A stretch of 64,000 bases of DNA from Cysteiniphilum sp. JM-1 (GTDB taxonomy: Bacteria > Pseudomonadota > Gammaproteobacteria > Francisellales > Francisellaceae), in the NCBI RefSeq assembly GCF_008711525.1, contig NZ_VXKS01000008.1, positions 46,264 to 110,263 on the forward strand. Direction: 5' to 3'. Below, in pieces: positions 26,610 to 35,114 of this stretch. Made by a program: the position numbers and the translations under genes. Every line of letters begins with the position of its first letter. Within the stretch, counting starts at the first letter, position 1. The notes below the pieces were generated by a model, which searched no databases, was not told the DNA's origin, and was given only the letters and a program-made list of their open reading frames with translations.

Positions 26610-26705
26610 ATGATTTATTATATGATGCACTGGCTAGATCAACAGCAGATTCAACAACAGCTGAATCAAGCAAACCAAAACCACACAAAAGACAAGCATA
26701 AATAA
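26610..26705 (+). CDS. Micro-ORF 1: 31-residue peptide starting MIYY
   Basis: ATG at 26610 is preceded by AAGGA five bases upstream, an ideal Shine-Dalgarno. The peptide begins MIYYMMHWLD, continues with a Gln-rich stretch (QQQIQQQLNQ), and ends NHTKDKHK. A second micro-ORF 31 bases on has the same start (MIYY), a tryptophan at residue 8 and the same end (KHK). Two adjacent, similar, well-primed peptides are unlikely by chance. The aromatic start is too short for a full membrane helix. They run opposite to pyrC and pyrE. Function unknown. Confidence 0.4.
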   Translation: MIYYMMHWLDQQQIQQQLNQANQNHTKDKHK

Positions 26706-26736
26706 AAGTCTCTAACAAACACCAAGAGGTAACACT

Positions 26737-26814
26737 ATGATTTACTACGGTTTCTACTGGATTGCCAATAACAAAGCAGATGATCACAAATCAATTAATA
26801 CAAAGCACAAGTAA
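26737..26814 (+). CDS. Micro-ORF 2: 25-residue peptide starting MIYY
   Basis: ATG at 26737 follows AAGAGGT by six bases. The peptide begins MIYYGFYWIA and ends SINTKHK. It parallels micro-ORF 1 in its first four residues, tryptophan 8 and last three residues, while the middle is polar (NNKADDHK). The stop lies 13 bases before the convergent pyrC stop. It could be a tandem duplicate, and the two could be leader or signalling-type peptides; no family is recognised. Confidence 0.4.
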   Translation: MIYYGFYWIANNKADDHKSINTKHK

Positions 26815-26827
26815 CTTAATCACCACA

Positions 26828-28174
26828 CTAGAACTTAGCAAAATTCAGGCTTACACCCAAGTCATCTGCAACAATACGCCCATGGTCATATTTCAAAACA
26901 CCATTAATAAATGTTTTATTAATGGTTGATGAAAAAGTTAAGCCACTAAATGGTGACCAACCACATTTTGATTTTGCCGCAACGTCGCTCATATGCTGTT
27001 GTGCATTAAGATCGACTAATACCAAATCAGCCCAATACCCTTCACGGATAAAGCCGCGCTCTTCAACCTGATAGATTATCGCTGGCGCATGTGATGTTTT
27101 TTGTACGACTTTCTCCAAGGAGAAAACACCTTGGTGGTAATGTTCAAGTAATGACAATAACGCATGCTGCACCAAAGGCAACCCTGATGGTGCCTTAAAA
27201 TAACTTTGATGCTTTTCAGCCCAAGTATGGGGTGCATGATCCGTGGCAATAACATCTAGTACATTATTATTAACCGCTTCAAGCAACGCTAAACGATCTT
27301 CTTCTTCTTTGATCGCCGGATTACATTTGATTAAAGCGCCTCGTGTGTGATAGTCCTTACGTGAAAAGAATAAATGATGCGCACAAACCTCAGCCGTAAT
27401 GCGTTTATCTGCAAGCGGGATATTTTTATTCTCAGCAAATAATTGCAACTCATCTTTGGTGGTAATATGCAGCACATTAAGCTTAGTATTAAACTTTTTA
27501 GCTAAACTTACCGCTAGAGTAGATGATTTAATACAAGCCTCTCTGCTTCTAATCAAAGGATGTAAGTCAAATGGCACATCTTCACCATATTGCGCACGAT
27601 ATGCCGCTTCATTTTGCGCAATCATTGGTGTGTCTTCACAATGTGTCGCAATAAGAATCGGTGAATTAGCAAAGAAGCTTTCTAAGGTTTTAACATTATC
27701 AACCAACATATTACCAGTTGATGCCCCCATAAAGATCTTAACACCACAAGCGTCACCTGGGCTTAAACGTTTAAGCTCATCGACATTATCATTCGTTGCC
27801 CCTAAGTAAAAAGCGTAATTAGCATGTGATTTGGTGGCGGCTAGTGCTTTTTTTGCATGAAGTCGCTCAATCGTCACCGTCGCCGGATTGCAGTTTGGCA
27901 TCTCCATGTAAGAGGTGATACCTCCGGCAACTGCCGCTTTTGATTCGCTCTCAATATCTGCTTTGTATGTCAACCCAGGTTCACGAAAATGCACCTGATC
28001 ATCGATCATGCCGGGTAACAAATGCAATCCTTCAGCATCAATGACTTTAACACCAGAGGTGACAGAGATATCTTGGGCAATCTTGGCAATTCTACCGTCT
28101 TTGACTAATACATCAGCGATAAAAATTTTGCCCTCATTGACAATCGTTGGTGACTTGATTAAATAATTTGACAT
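26828..28174 (-). CDS. pyrC: Dihydroorotase (class I type)
   Basis: DHOase cyclises carbamoyl-aspartate to dihydroorotate. 448 residues and the class I layout separate it from the 348-residue E. coli enzyme. Visible motifs are GMIDDQVHFREPG (about residues 55-67), KAAVAGGITSYMEMPN, ATHCED, NVLHITT and VIATDHAPHTWAEK. In the first motif the metal ligand normally written D-x-H-x-H is D-D-Q-V-H, so the first His is Gln (residue 60); I recall other class I-like enzymes with the same DDQVHFREPG sequence. The start has AAAGGATG upstream. Confidence 0.9.
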   Translation of the reverse strand: MSNYLIKSPTIVNEGKIFIADVLVKDGRIAKIAQDISVTSGVKVIDAEGLHLLPGMIDDQVHFREPGLTYKADIESESKAAVAGGITSYMEMPNCNPATVTIERLHAKKALAATKSHANYAFYLGATNDNVDELKRLSPGDACGVKIFMGASTGNMLVDNVKTLESFFANSPILIATHCEDTPMIAQNEAAYRAQYGEDVPFDLHPLIRSREACIKSSTLAVSLAKKFNTKLNVLHITTKDELQLFAENKNIPLADKRITAEVCAHHLFFSRKDYHTRGALIKCNPAIKEEEDRLALLEAVNNNVLDVIATDHAPHTWAEKHQSYFKAPSGLPLVQHALLSLLEHYHQGVFSLEKVVQKTSHAPAIIYQVEERGFIREGYWADLVLVDLNAQQHMSDVAAKSKCGWSPFSGLTFSSTINKTFINGVLKYDHGRIVADDLGVSLNFAKF

Positions 28175-28274
28175 CGCTTTATCATCCTTTTAGCTCACTT
28201 TGCAATGTCATCATTCTATATCAGCATACTTCACTTTTATAGTAATGAATCAAGAATAAGTTGCGTTTTAATTG

Positions 28275-28320
28275 CCCCTTACCCGTTCACCCTAAGCTGA
28301 ACGAGCAATCCCATAAGGGG
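28275..28320. repeat. Nested intergenic hairpin repeat upstream of the AMP-ligase gene
   Basis: Outer arms CCCCTTA (28275-28281) and TAAGGGG (28314-28320) enclose an inner GTTCA/TGAAC hairpin. It lies in the 270-base divergent gap between pyrC and the AMP-ligase gene, in a block that also reads like the CCCTAAGCTGAACG type of dispersed repeat. The rest of the gap is AT-rich with no gene seen. Confidence 0.5.
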
Positions 28321-28444
28321 AGAGGTGCTAGCTGATGCAACTTATTTTACATAGCAAGGCATGTACTAAAGATTCAATTGTTTTAAGCTGACCTTTATCC
28401 TAAAATACCACCCTATCGCTTTATGCATAAATAAAGAAGCTAAT

Positions 28445-29926
28445 ATGCTAACACCTTTAGACATTCAAACCGTTGATCACTTTCTAGCGTATCTAAAACG
28501 CTTAGATGACACCCCAATGTTTATCTATCAAGAGCGCCTGTTTAGCTATGCTGATATGCATGATTACAATTTTAGCATTGCCCATTGGTTAAAAGAAAAC
28601 AACACAACTAAAGTCATGTTCGCAATACATAACTCACCGCTTTCTGTTGGGCTTTTTTTCGCAAGTTGGCATCAAGGAGTTCATTGCATACCAGTTAACC
28701 CACGCTTTATTGCCAATGAGTTACTTGAGCTTGTTAAAAGAGCCAAGCCGGATCTGTTAATGATAGAACCAAAGCAATACTCTGACGCACTTAATCATTA
28801 TTGCCAAACTAAGCAGATTGAACTTATTATCATTGATAATGCTTTAGATTATTTAAAGCGCTTAAAGAAAGCCTCCAGCACTGAGACTACAGATTTACCT
28901 CAATCCCAAAGCGAAGGGATCACTTATCATATAAGCTCTGGCACGGGTGGGCATTATAACTTTCATGGACATTACACGCAGCAAATTCTAGCTTATGCCT
29001 ATGCACGTCAATTTGATTATGGTCTTAATAAAGGTGATATATCCCTTGTGCATCTTTCATTTAACCATGCCTACGCCTTTTCCTATCAGCTATTACCAAA
29101 CATAGCTCTAGGCAATTGTATGGTACTAGCACCTAGCTTTGACGCAACGACCTCACTCAAATTGATTGATCAATATCAGATTACGGCATTGGCACTCTTA
29201 CCAACAATGTATTACCAGTTAGCACTTGAAGCCCACAAAACGCCAATAAACCATAAGCTTAGACATTTAAGCGTTGCCGGTGATCAGCCCAGTGAATCTT
29301 TAATACATCTGATCAAAGAAACCTTTAACACACCTCTGCTTAACGGTCTTGGGATGACCGAAGTTTATGGTTATGCACAAAACCTTACAGCGTCTAGCGT
29401 TTACAATAAAATCAAAATTTTTGATGATATTAAGATAAAAATTGAAGCGATTGAACACGATCATCTTAAGCATGTTAACGATGATAATAAGCACATTGGA
29501 GAGCTATATATCAAAGCACCGATGCAGCCGATCTCTCACCAAGGACAATGGTTAGCCACGGGCGACTATGGCTATATTGATGATACACATCATCTATACT
29601 TTCTTGGGCGCATTAAAGATATCATTGTCAAAGGCGGATCTAAAATTGCCCCTTTAGAGCTTGAGCATTATCTTTCTCAAATGCCTGAAATTGGGCAAGT
29701 TGCAATTATTGGCAAGAAAGATGATATTTGGGGTGAGCTTGTTTGCGCTTGTATTGCTACCAAAGATAATCAATCACTCACTTTAGAAGCAATTAACACC
29801 TTTCTCACGCCTTGTCTTGCCACGTATAAACATATTGATCAGCTTTATTTATACCAGCAACTACCCCTTAATATCACCGGTAAAATTGACCGCTTCCGCT
29901 TAAAAACAGAGATCAACAATGCCTAA
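28445..29926 (+). CDS. AMP-dependent acyl/aryl ligase (ANL superfamily)
   Basis: A 493-residue adenylate-forming enzyme. The A3 loop is SSGTGGHYNFHG near residue 164 (the usual pattern is TSGTTGxPKG, so this one lacks the lysine), A5 is NGLGMTEVYGYAQ near 301, A7/A8 are ATGDYGYIDDTHHLYFLGRIKDIIVKGGSKI, and A10 is NITGKIDRFRLK with the catalytic lysine. It is neither a large NRPS nor linked to a carrier protein. Its last eight bases overlap the pabB start, so it is translationally coupled to p-aminobenzoate synthesis. An aromatic acid such as p-aminobenzoate or another benzoate is a reasonable substrate guess, with fatty acids as the alternative. Confidence 0.72.
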   Translation: MLTPLDIQTVDHFLAYLKRLDDTPMFIYQERLFSYADMHDYNFSIAHWLKENNTTKVMFAIHNSPLSVGLFFASWHQGVHCIPVNPRFIANELLELVKRAKPDLLMIEPKQYSDALNHYCQTKQIELIIIDNALDYLKRLKKASSTETTDLPQSQSEGITYHISSGTGGHYNFHGHYTQQILAYAYARQFDYGLNKGDISLVHLSFNHAYAFSYQLLPNIALGNCMVLAPSFDATTSLKLIDQYQITALALLPTMYYQLALEAHKTPINHKLRHLSVAGDQPSESLIHLIKETFNTPLLNGLGMTEVYGYAQNLTASSVYNKIKIFDDIKIKIEAIEHDHLKHVNDDNKHIGELYIKAPMQPISHQGQWLATGDYGYIDDTHHLYFLGRIKDIIVKGGSKIAPLELEHYLSQMPEIGQVAIIGKKDDIWGELVCACIATKDNQSLTLEAINTFLTPCLATYKHIDQLYLYQQLPLNITGKIDRFRLKTEINNA

Positions 29927-31739
29927 CAATCATCTACCACCATTTGCCTATCTTGAAAACACCTTAGACAGTAGTGACAAGAGCTTTTATTTTAGCAAAC
30001 CACATAGTGAAGTCCTATGCTCTGATCCTAAGATGCTAAAATCTGCATTTGCGAGTTTAGCAGACTTACAACAACAAGGCTTATATCTTGTTGGTTTTAT
30101 CAGCTATGAAGCGGCATATTATCTAAACCCTGACTTTGCTTCCATACAAACAAATCTTACAGATGACATCACACCACTTTTACATTTTGTTGCCTTTGAG
30201 CAATATTCACCGGATCTATTTCAAACTGAGACAACCACTGTTAAAAGCCCAGCAATAGACCTTATTTATGACCCACTCTCTCAATTGCAATATGTCAAAG
30301 ACTTCAAGCGCGTACAACAAGCATTAACCGATGGTGAAAGCTATCAGATCAACTATACCAAGCGCGTTAAGCTGCGATCCAGCTTAGCTCCTTATGAGCT
30401 TTACACGCAACTAAAAGCGCAACAACCGGTGAGCTACAGTGCTTTTCTACCATTTAAGCCAATGACTGTTTTATCGTTTTCACCTGAGTTATTTTTTAAA
30501 AAGCAAGGTGACACCATAACAGTAAACCCGATGAAAGGCACCAGCAAACGTTTTGATGATCCCAATGATGATCTACAATCCTATGAGTTTTTACGAACAG
30601 ACCCAAAAAACAAAGCAGAGAATTTAATTATCGTTGATCTATTGCGTAATGATCTTGCTCGTATTTGCCATACCGGATCAATTGAAGTCACCAAGCCCTT
30701 TGCGATTGAAACCTATAAAAGCGTTTATCAAATGACTTCAACGATTTCCGGAAAAGTGGATAACAACATTCCTTTTGCCGATATTATTGAGCATTTATTT
30801 CCTTGTGGTTCGATTACTGGCGCACCCAAGAAACGCACGATGGAAATCATTCAGCAACTTGAACCCCCGCGAGGTGTATACACAGGTTGTATCGGCTATA
30901 TTATGCCAAATAATGATATGTGCTTTAGTGTTGCTATTCGCACATTGACCCAACAAAATAATGAGCTATGGCATTGCGGTGTTGGTGGCGGTTTTACCAT
31001 TCAGTCTACACAAGATGATGAATGGCAAGAAATGACCACCAAAATTCAATTTATCAAACGCCTGTATCACCCTCAGTTTCAACTGATTGAAAGCATGCTT
31101 TATGATAAAAATGGGCTTACATCGTGTGACTTACATCTTGAGCGTTTATTAAATTCAGCATCTGTTTTACACTTTACTTTGGATATAGCTCAGTTAAGAC
31201 ATACATTATTGCAATATTGTGAAACACTTATCACGGCAAACAGTGAACAATATAAACTTCGAGTTGCTGTGAATTACCAAGGGCTTTTTACGATTACGCA
31301 TCAACAACTTGAGCAATCACTGACAGTTGATCATATTGAACTGATTGTTTGCCCTGAGCAAATAGACTCAAATAACCCACTATGGCAGCATAAAACCGAT
31401 GATCACAGCACACGTGGCTTTTATACGCAGAAACACAGCCAATATATCGCAGATAAGCCAAATTGCGAGCTTATTTTCTTCAATGAACAAGATCACCTGA
31501 CTGAAGCACGTTTTTATAATATTGTCATGGAAATCGACGGTGTTTTATATACACCACCTATTAGTGATGGTTTATTGCCTGGCATTGCGCGCGCTAAACT
31601 ACTTCAATCTGGGCAAATTCATGAGCGCTCGATCTCTATAGACGAACTAAAATCAAGCAAAAACATTTACCTTATGAATGATGTTCGAGGTAAAATACCG
31701 TGCTTTTTAAGCGCACAAACAACCATGCAAGAAGTATAA
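29919..31739 (+). CDS. pabB: Aminodeoxychorismate synthase component I fused to an aminodeoxychorismate lyase-like domain (PabB-PabC)
   Basis: A 606-residue fusion. Residues 1-395 are the chorismate-binding PabB part: ESYQINYTKR, NPMKGTSKR (lysine in the PIKGT position, the mark of aminodeoxychorismate synthase rather than anthranilate synthase), ENLIIVDLLRNDLARI, PCGSITGAPKKRTMEI and GVGGGFTIQS. Residues 400-606 are a class IV aminotransferase fold like PabC: HKTDDHSTRGFY carries the likely PLP lysine and LTEARFYNIVMEIDG plus PPISDGLLPGIARAKLL match the conserved C-terminal segment. The partner PabA is next door. The product is p-aminobenzoate for folate. Confidence 0.9.
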   Translation: MPNNHLPPFAYLENTLDSSDKSFYFSKPHSEVLCSDPKMLKSAFASLADLQQQGLYLVGFISYEAAYYLNPDFASIQTNLTDDITPLLHFVAFEQYSPDLFQTETTTVKSPAIDLIYDPLSQLQYVKDFKRVQQALTDGESYQINYTKRVKLRSSLAPYELYTQLKAQQPVSYSAFLPFKPMTVLSFSPELFFKKQGDTITVNPMKGTSKRFDDPNDDLQSYEFLRTDPKNKAENLIIVDLLRNDLARICHTGSIEVTKPFAIETYKSVYQMTSTISGKVDNNIPFADIIEHLFPCGSITGAPKKRTMEIIQQLEPPRGVYTGCIGYIMPNNDMCFSVAIRTLTQQNNELWHCGVGGGFTIQSTQDDEWQEMTTKIQFIKRLYHPQFQLIESMLYDKNGLTSCDLHLERLLNSASVLHFTLDIAQLRHTLLQYCETLITANSEQYKLRVAVNYQGLFTITHQQLEQSLTVDHIELIVCPEQIDSNNPLWQHKTDDHSTRGFYTQKHSQYIADKPNCELIFFNEQDHLTEARFYNIVMEIDGVLYTPPISDGLLPGIARAKLLQSGQIHERSISIDELKSSKNIYLMNDVRGKIPCFLSAQTTMQEV

Positions 31740-31747
31740 AAATTAAG

Positions 31748-32347
31748 ATGTTACTGTTTATTGACCATTATGATTCATTTGCCCATATTTTGATGGATTA
31801 TTTTGCCCAATTGGGTGAAGAAATCATCTCATTCAAATCAGATCAGCTTGATCAATCGATTGACTATAGCCAATTTACTGCAGTAATTATAGGACCAGGT
31901 CCTGGGCATCCTGATGAATTAACGCATTTATACCCTCAAATCAAACGCATCATTGACAGTAATATACCTATTTTAGGTATTTGTCTTGGTCATCAGTTAT
32001 TAGCGCAGTACTTTGGCGCCAAAGTTATTCATGCAGCCAATATTATGCATGGACAATGCAGTTTAATTCATTTTACCAACCACTCACTCTACCAAGGACT
32101 ACAATCACCTTTGACAGTGACCCGTTATCACTCACTGATTGTTGATATAGACAGCTTAACTAATGACTTACAACCAATCGCGCTGACGATGGATAATGAA
32201 CTGATGGCATTTGCGCATAAGCACTTGCCTATTTATGGCATCCAATATCACCCTGAGGCTTATTTAACAGAATCAGGATTAAAAACATTACAAAACTTTC
32301 TTTTAGCGAATAAGCGCTTGTGCTTAGAGCAAAAGGCGTTATCCTAG
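31748..32347 (+). CDS. pabA: Aminodeoxychorismate/anthranilate synthase glutaminase component
   Basis: A class I glutamine amidotransferase of 199 residues that supplies ammonia to PabB (it may also serve TrpE, but no trpE is present). It has MLLFIDHYDSFAHILMDYF, GPGPGHPDE, the nucleophile Cys79 in GICLGHQ, and the His-Glu pair in YHPEAYLTE. The start is ATG 31748, eight bases after the pabB stop; the frame extends back to 31700 inside pabB. Note that GPGPGHP matches the expected GPGSP/GPGP region. Confidence 0.92.
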   Translation: MLLFIDHYDSFAHILMDYFAQLGEEIISFKSDQLDQSIDYSQFTAVIIGPGPGHPDELTHLYPQIKRIIDSNIPILGICLGHQLLAQYFGAKVIHAANIMHGQCSLIHFTNHSLYQGLQSPLTVTRYHSLIVDIDSLTNDLQPIALTMDNELMAFAHKHLPIYGIQYHPEAYLTESGLKTLQNFLLANKRLCLEQKALS

Positions 32348-32385
32348 TCCAATCAATTGATTTAACAGCCTTTAACATTATCGCC

Positions 32386-33540
32386 ATGACAGCAAGACAT
32401 CACAATTTACGTGCCTTTGCGAATATTAATATTTCTCATCTTTTGGCTAATCTTGCCAATATCCGTGCATTGCATGCAAATAAATCCATGATTATTATGC
32501 TCAAAGCAAATGCCTATGGTCATGGAGCGGTTGAAATTGCCAAGGCATTAGATGGTTTATGCAATTATTTTGGCGTTGCCAGTGTTGAGGAAGGTATTGA
32601 GCTTATTTTGGCAGGGATTGAAAAAACCAAGGTCATTGTTTTTTCAGGCTTTTTCTCCAAAGACATGGTGCAAACACTCATTGACTACAGACTTATTCCA
32701 ATTATCCATAGCGCCTATCAATACGAACTACTTGATGATTACTTTCAAAGTAAGCACGCTGAGATATGGCTTAAAGTTAACACAGGAATGAACCGCTTGG
32801 GGTTATCAGAAGATGAGTTTGAAGCGCTTTACACTCAAGCACAATCATATTGTAAATCTATCAACGCACTAACCCACTTAGCTGAATCAGAATCTTGCGA
32901 TCAATCTTTTACATTAAAGCAACTACAACGCTTTCAAGCATTAATCAAAGATAAATCATTTACGCATATCAGTGCCTTTAACTCAGCTGCCTCGCTCTTA
33001 AATAATAATGACTTCAATACCAACACCATTCGCATTGGTTTAGCGCTTTATGGTGCATGTGCTGCCGCACATCCATTATTAAGGTGCACACTTAAGCCTG
33101 TGATGACACTGCATAGTCATGTTGTTGCAATTCAATCCATTGATGCGGGGGACTCTGTTGGTTATAACCGCCAATATATTGCCAAAGTAAAAACCCAAAT
33201 CGCCATTGTGACAATTGGTTATGGTGACGGTTATCCACAAGCTGCTCCTAACGGTACTAAGGTAGCAATCAATGGCAAGCTTTATCCAACAGCCGGCAAA
33301 GTCTCGATGGATCTTATGGCAATTGATATTGGCATGAATAAAGATATTCATATTGGTGATAATGTCACTTTATTTGGCAACCATGATTTATTAGTTGATG
33401 ATGTTGCCAAACACATAGGCACCTCAAGTTATGCCATGCTTACCGCGATTAATCCACGCGTTAAGCGATTTTATTTAACATCTGCTGATGCGCAAACAAC
33501 ACGATCTGTAATCAAAGACACAACCGCTTCAACTAAGTGA
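32386..33540 (+). CDS. alr: Alanine racemase
   Basis: Alr interconverts L- and D-alanine for peptidoglycan. The PLP lysine is Lys40 in MLKANAYGHGA; other marks are MNRLGLSEDEF, the catalytic tyrosine in SVGYNRQYIA and IVTIGYGDGYPQAAPNGT, plus the C-terminal GKVSMDLMAIDIG. The frame opens at a GTG (32320) inside pabA, but ATG 32386 (MTARHHNLRAFANI) gives a protein of about 384 residues, nearer the usual 360. The last 20 residues extend past the normal end and overlap elbB on the other strand by 70 bases. The start choice is uncertain because no strong Shine-Dalgarno is seen. Confidence 0.92.
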   Translation: MTARHHNLRAFANINISHLLANLANIRALHANKSMIIMLKANAYGHGAVEIAKALDGLCNYFGVASVEEGIELILAGIEKTKVIVFSGFFSKDMVQTLIDYRLIPIIHSAYQYELLDDYFQSKHAEIWLKVNTGMNRLGLSEDEFEALYTQAQSYCKSINALTHLAESESCDQSFTLKQLQRFQALIKDKSFTHISAFNSAASLLNNNDFNTNTIRIGLALYGACAAAHPLLRCTLKPVMTLHSHVVAIQSIDAGDSVGYNRQYIAKVKTQIAIVTIGYGDGYPQAAPNGTKVAINGKLYPTAGKVSMDLMAIDIGMNKDIHIGDNVTLFGNHDLLVDDVAKHIGTSSYAMLTAINPRVKRFYLTSADAQTTRSVIKDTTASTK

Positions 33541-34169
33541 TCTATTCCTGATGCAACTTCTGCAATGCTTTGACCTAGCATATACGCAGGTGTACTTACC
33601 ACTTTATTTCCTTGATCAATACAAACCTCGGTAACACATTTATTAACGTGTTTAGCGCCTTTATGCTCAACGATATCAGCCGTTGCTTGATCATTACCAA
33701 TCGTTAACGCCACATTAGGATATATTGCTGCGGCAATAACAGGAGCAATACAGATAAAGCCAACAGGCTTTTGTGCATTTTTAAACTTGTTAATAAATGC
33801 TGAAACAATTGGCTCAACGACAAAACTGCTATCTTGCTTAAAGGCAAAATCACATAGATTTTTAGCCGCACCAAAGCCACCTGGGATAATCAATGCCGCA
33901 CAGTCATCTGCATTGACTAAAGATAGATCCTTTATCTCACCGCGCGCAATACGTGCTGCCTCAACCAATACATTGCGTGATTGAGCCTCTTCATCACCTG
34001 TTAGATGGTTGACCACATGATGCTGCATAATATTTGGCGCAACTACCTCATATTCAATACCACGTTTTGATAAAGATAATAATGTCAACACCGCTTCATA
34101 AATTTCACTGCCATCATAAACACCACACCCTGCTAATAACACTGCTACTTTCTTTGATTTATGCATCAT
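33471..34169 (-). CDS. elbB: ElbB-type glyoxalase (DJ-1/PfpI fold)
   Basis: A 232-residue DJ-1-superfamily protein. It has VAVLLAGCGVYDGSEIYEAVLTLL near residue 10, DDCAALIIPGGFGAAKNLCDFA near 107, PVGFICIAPVIAAAIYP with the nucleophile-elbow cysteine, and VVSTPAYMLGQSIAEVASGIDHLV. E. coli ElbB (glyoxalase, formerly isoprenoid-biosynthesis enhancer) shares this layout. The C-terminal 13 residues past VVSLI appear extra and lie opposite the alr end: the two convergent genes overlap by 70 bases. AGGAAG lies just before the start. Confidence 0.88.
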   Translation of the reverse strand: MMHKSKKVAVLLAGCGVYDGSEIYEAVLTLLSLSKRGIEYEVVAPNIMQHHVVNHLTGDEEAQSRNVLVEAARIARGEIKDLSLVNADDCAALIIPGGFGAAKNLCDFAFKQDSSFVVEPIVSAFINKFKNAQKPVGFICIAPVIAAAIYPNVALTIGNDQATADIVEHKGAKHVNKCVTEVCIDQGNKVVSTPAYMLGQSIAEVASGIDHLVEAVVSLITDRVVCASADVK

Positions 34170-34307
34170 AACTTCCTATATTCTTGTAACGAACAATTGC
34201 CAATCATAAATTGTCAAACAAGTAATGCAATAAATATCAGGGAAAACAACAATAATATCGTCTAGACTCAGACTAAGTTGAATGTAAAAAATAAGCTAAG
34301 GATTAGT

Positions 34308-34685
34308 ATGATAGAGCACTTCAATGATCACGCTGCGAATGAACGTACGTATTTATCTTGGGTTAGGACTGCCATTGCACTGATGGCATTTGGTTTTTTA
34401 ATTGAGAAGTTTGATATCTTCTTACGAATTATGGCCAAAGGGGTTGGTGTAAGAGCAAGTAACATGATGTCACAATCCGCTGAAATCATTGGCATTTTAA
34501 TCATGATCATAGCGGTTGTAATCATCATTATTTCGTCAATTCGCTTTGCAATGAATCGAAAAAATATTACTGCCGTTGAAACAATCGGCTACAAAACACG
34601 CGTCCCAGATATTTTTCTAGGACTGTTATTATTAGTAATTACTGTATTTATGGTGACTTATGCGTGGTATATGCTGCTTTATTAA
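34308..34685 (+). CDS. YidH/DUF202-family small membrane protein
   Basis: A 125-residue inner-membrane protein with the DUF202 start: ERTYLSWVRTAIALMAFGFLIEKFD (about residues 12-36), then two further hydrophobic helices (IIGILIMIIAVVIIIISS and FLGLLLLVITVFMVTYAW). Related E. coli YidH and YidG are of unknown function. The frame opens at TTG 34278, but ATG 34308, with AAGGA seven bases upstream, is the likely start. Confidence 0.85.
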   Translation: MIEHFNDHAANERTYLSWVRTAIALMAFGFLIEKFDIFLRIMAKGVGVRASNMMSQSAEIIGILIMIIAVVIIIISSIRFAMNRKNITAVETIGYKTRVPDIFLGLLLLVITVFMVTYAWYMLLY

Positions 34686-34694
34686 TTCGCTTAA

Positions 34695-35018
34695 TTAACC
34701 ATTTGTTGAGATAAATGCCAGCTTACGCTTTTTAACACCCCAGCAGCGGCTTAAGACATTATACTTATTTAAGCCTTTTTGCTTAAACATCTTCATAAAA
34801 CTATCGCGCTTAACTGTTTTCTCAACAATGCCCGATTTTAACTTAATATCAAAGCGGTTTGCCCATTTACGAATCGTACCATGCTTAAATCCAAGCATCT
34901 TCTCAGCATCTTGATAGGTCATCCCCTCATCTGCGCAACGCTCTAATACTTCTCTTGCACTGCAGTTGTATTTCTGCTGAATAATGTGTTCAAAACTTCC
35001 TGTGTACTGATTTGCCAT
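34695..35018 (-). CDS. Small helix-turn-helix protein, paralogue B
   Basis: 107 residues, paralogous to the gene at 19814-20137: it starts MANQYTGSFEHII, has the same HTH region (TYQDAEKMLGFKHGTIRKWANRFDI, about residues 35-59) and the same LNKYNVLSR near residue 85. Identity is moderate, so the duplication is not recent. Its C-terminus (CWGVKKRKLAFISTNG) is not repeat-derived and is likely the ancestral type. AGGAAC lies before the start. DNA binding is inferred; the target is unknown. It abuts the DUF202 gene, converging with a nine-base gap. Confidence 0.65.
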   Translation of the reverse strand: MANQYTGSFEHIIQQKYNCSAREVLERCADEGMTYQDAEKMLGFKHGTIRKWANRFDIKLKSGIVEKTVKRDSFMKMFKQKGLNKYNVLSRCWGVKKRKLAFISTNG

Positions 35019-35114
35019 GACTTGTTCCTCTTTTGTCTAGGTTTATAAAAACTCAATAATGTGACACATTCTAAAAATGTAAACTTAAGTCAAGCTTAAG
35101 ATTTTTATTAATTT

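Noticed and set aside
26605..26787. 60-codon minus-strand frame over the two micro-ORFs
   Set aside because: No Shine-Dalgarno and a Cys/Val-rich sequence typical of antisense translation; the plus-strand frames have ideal ribosome-binding sites.
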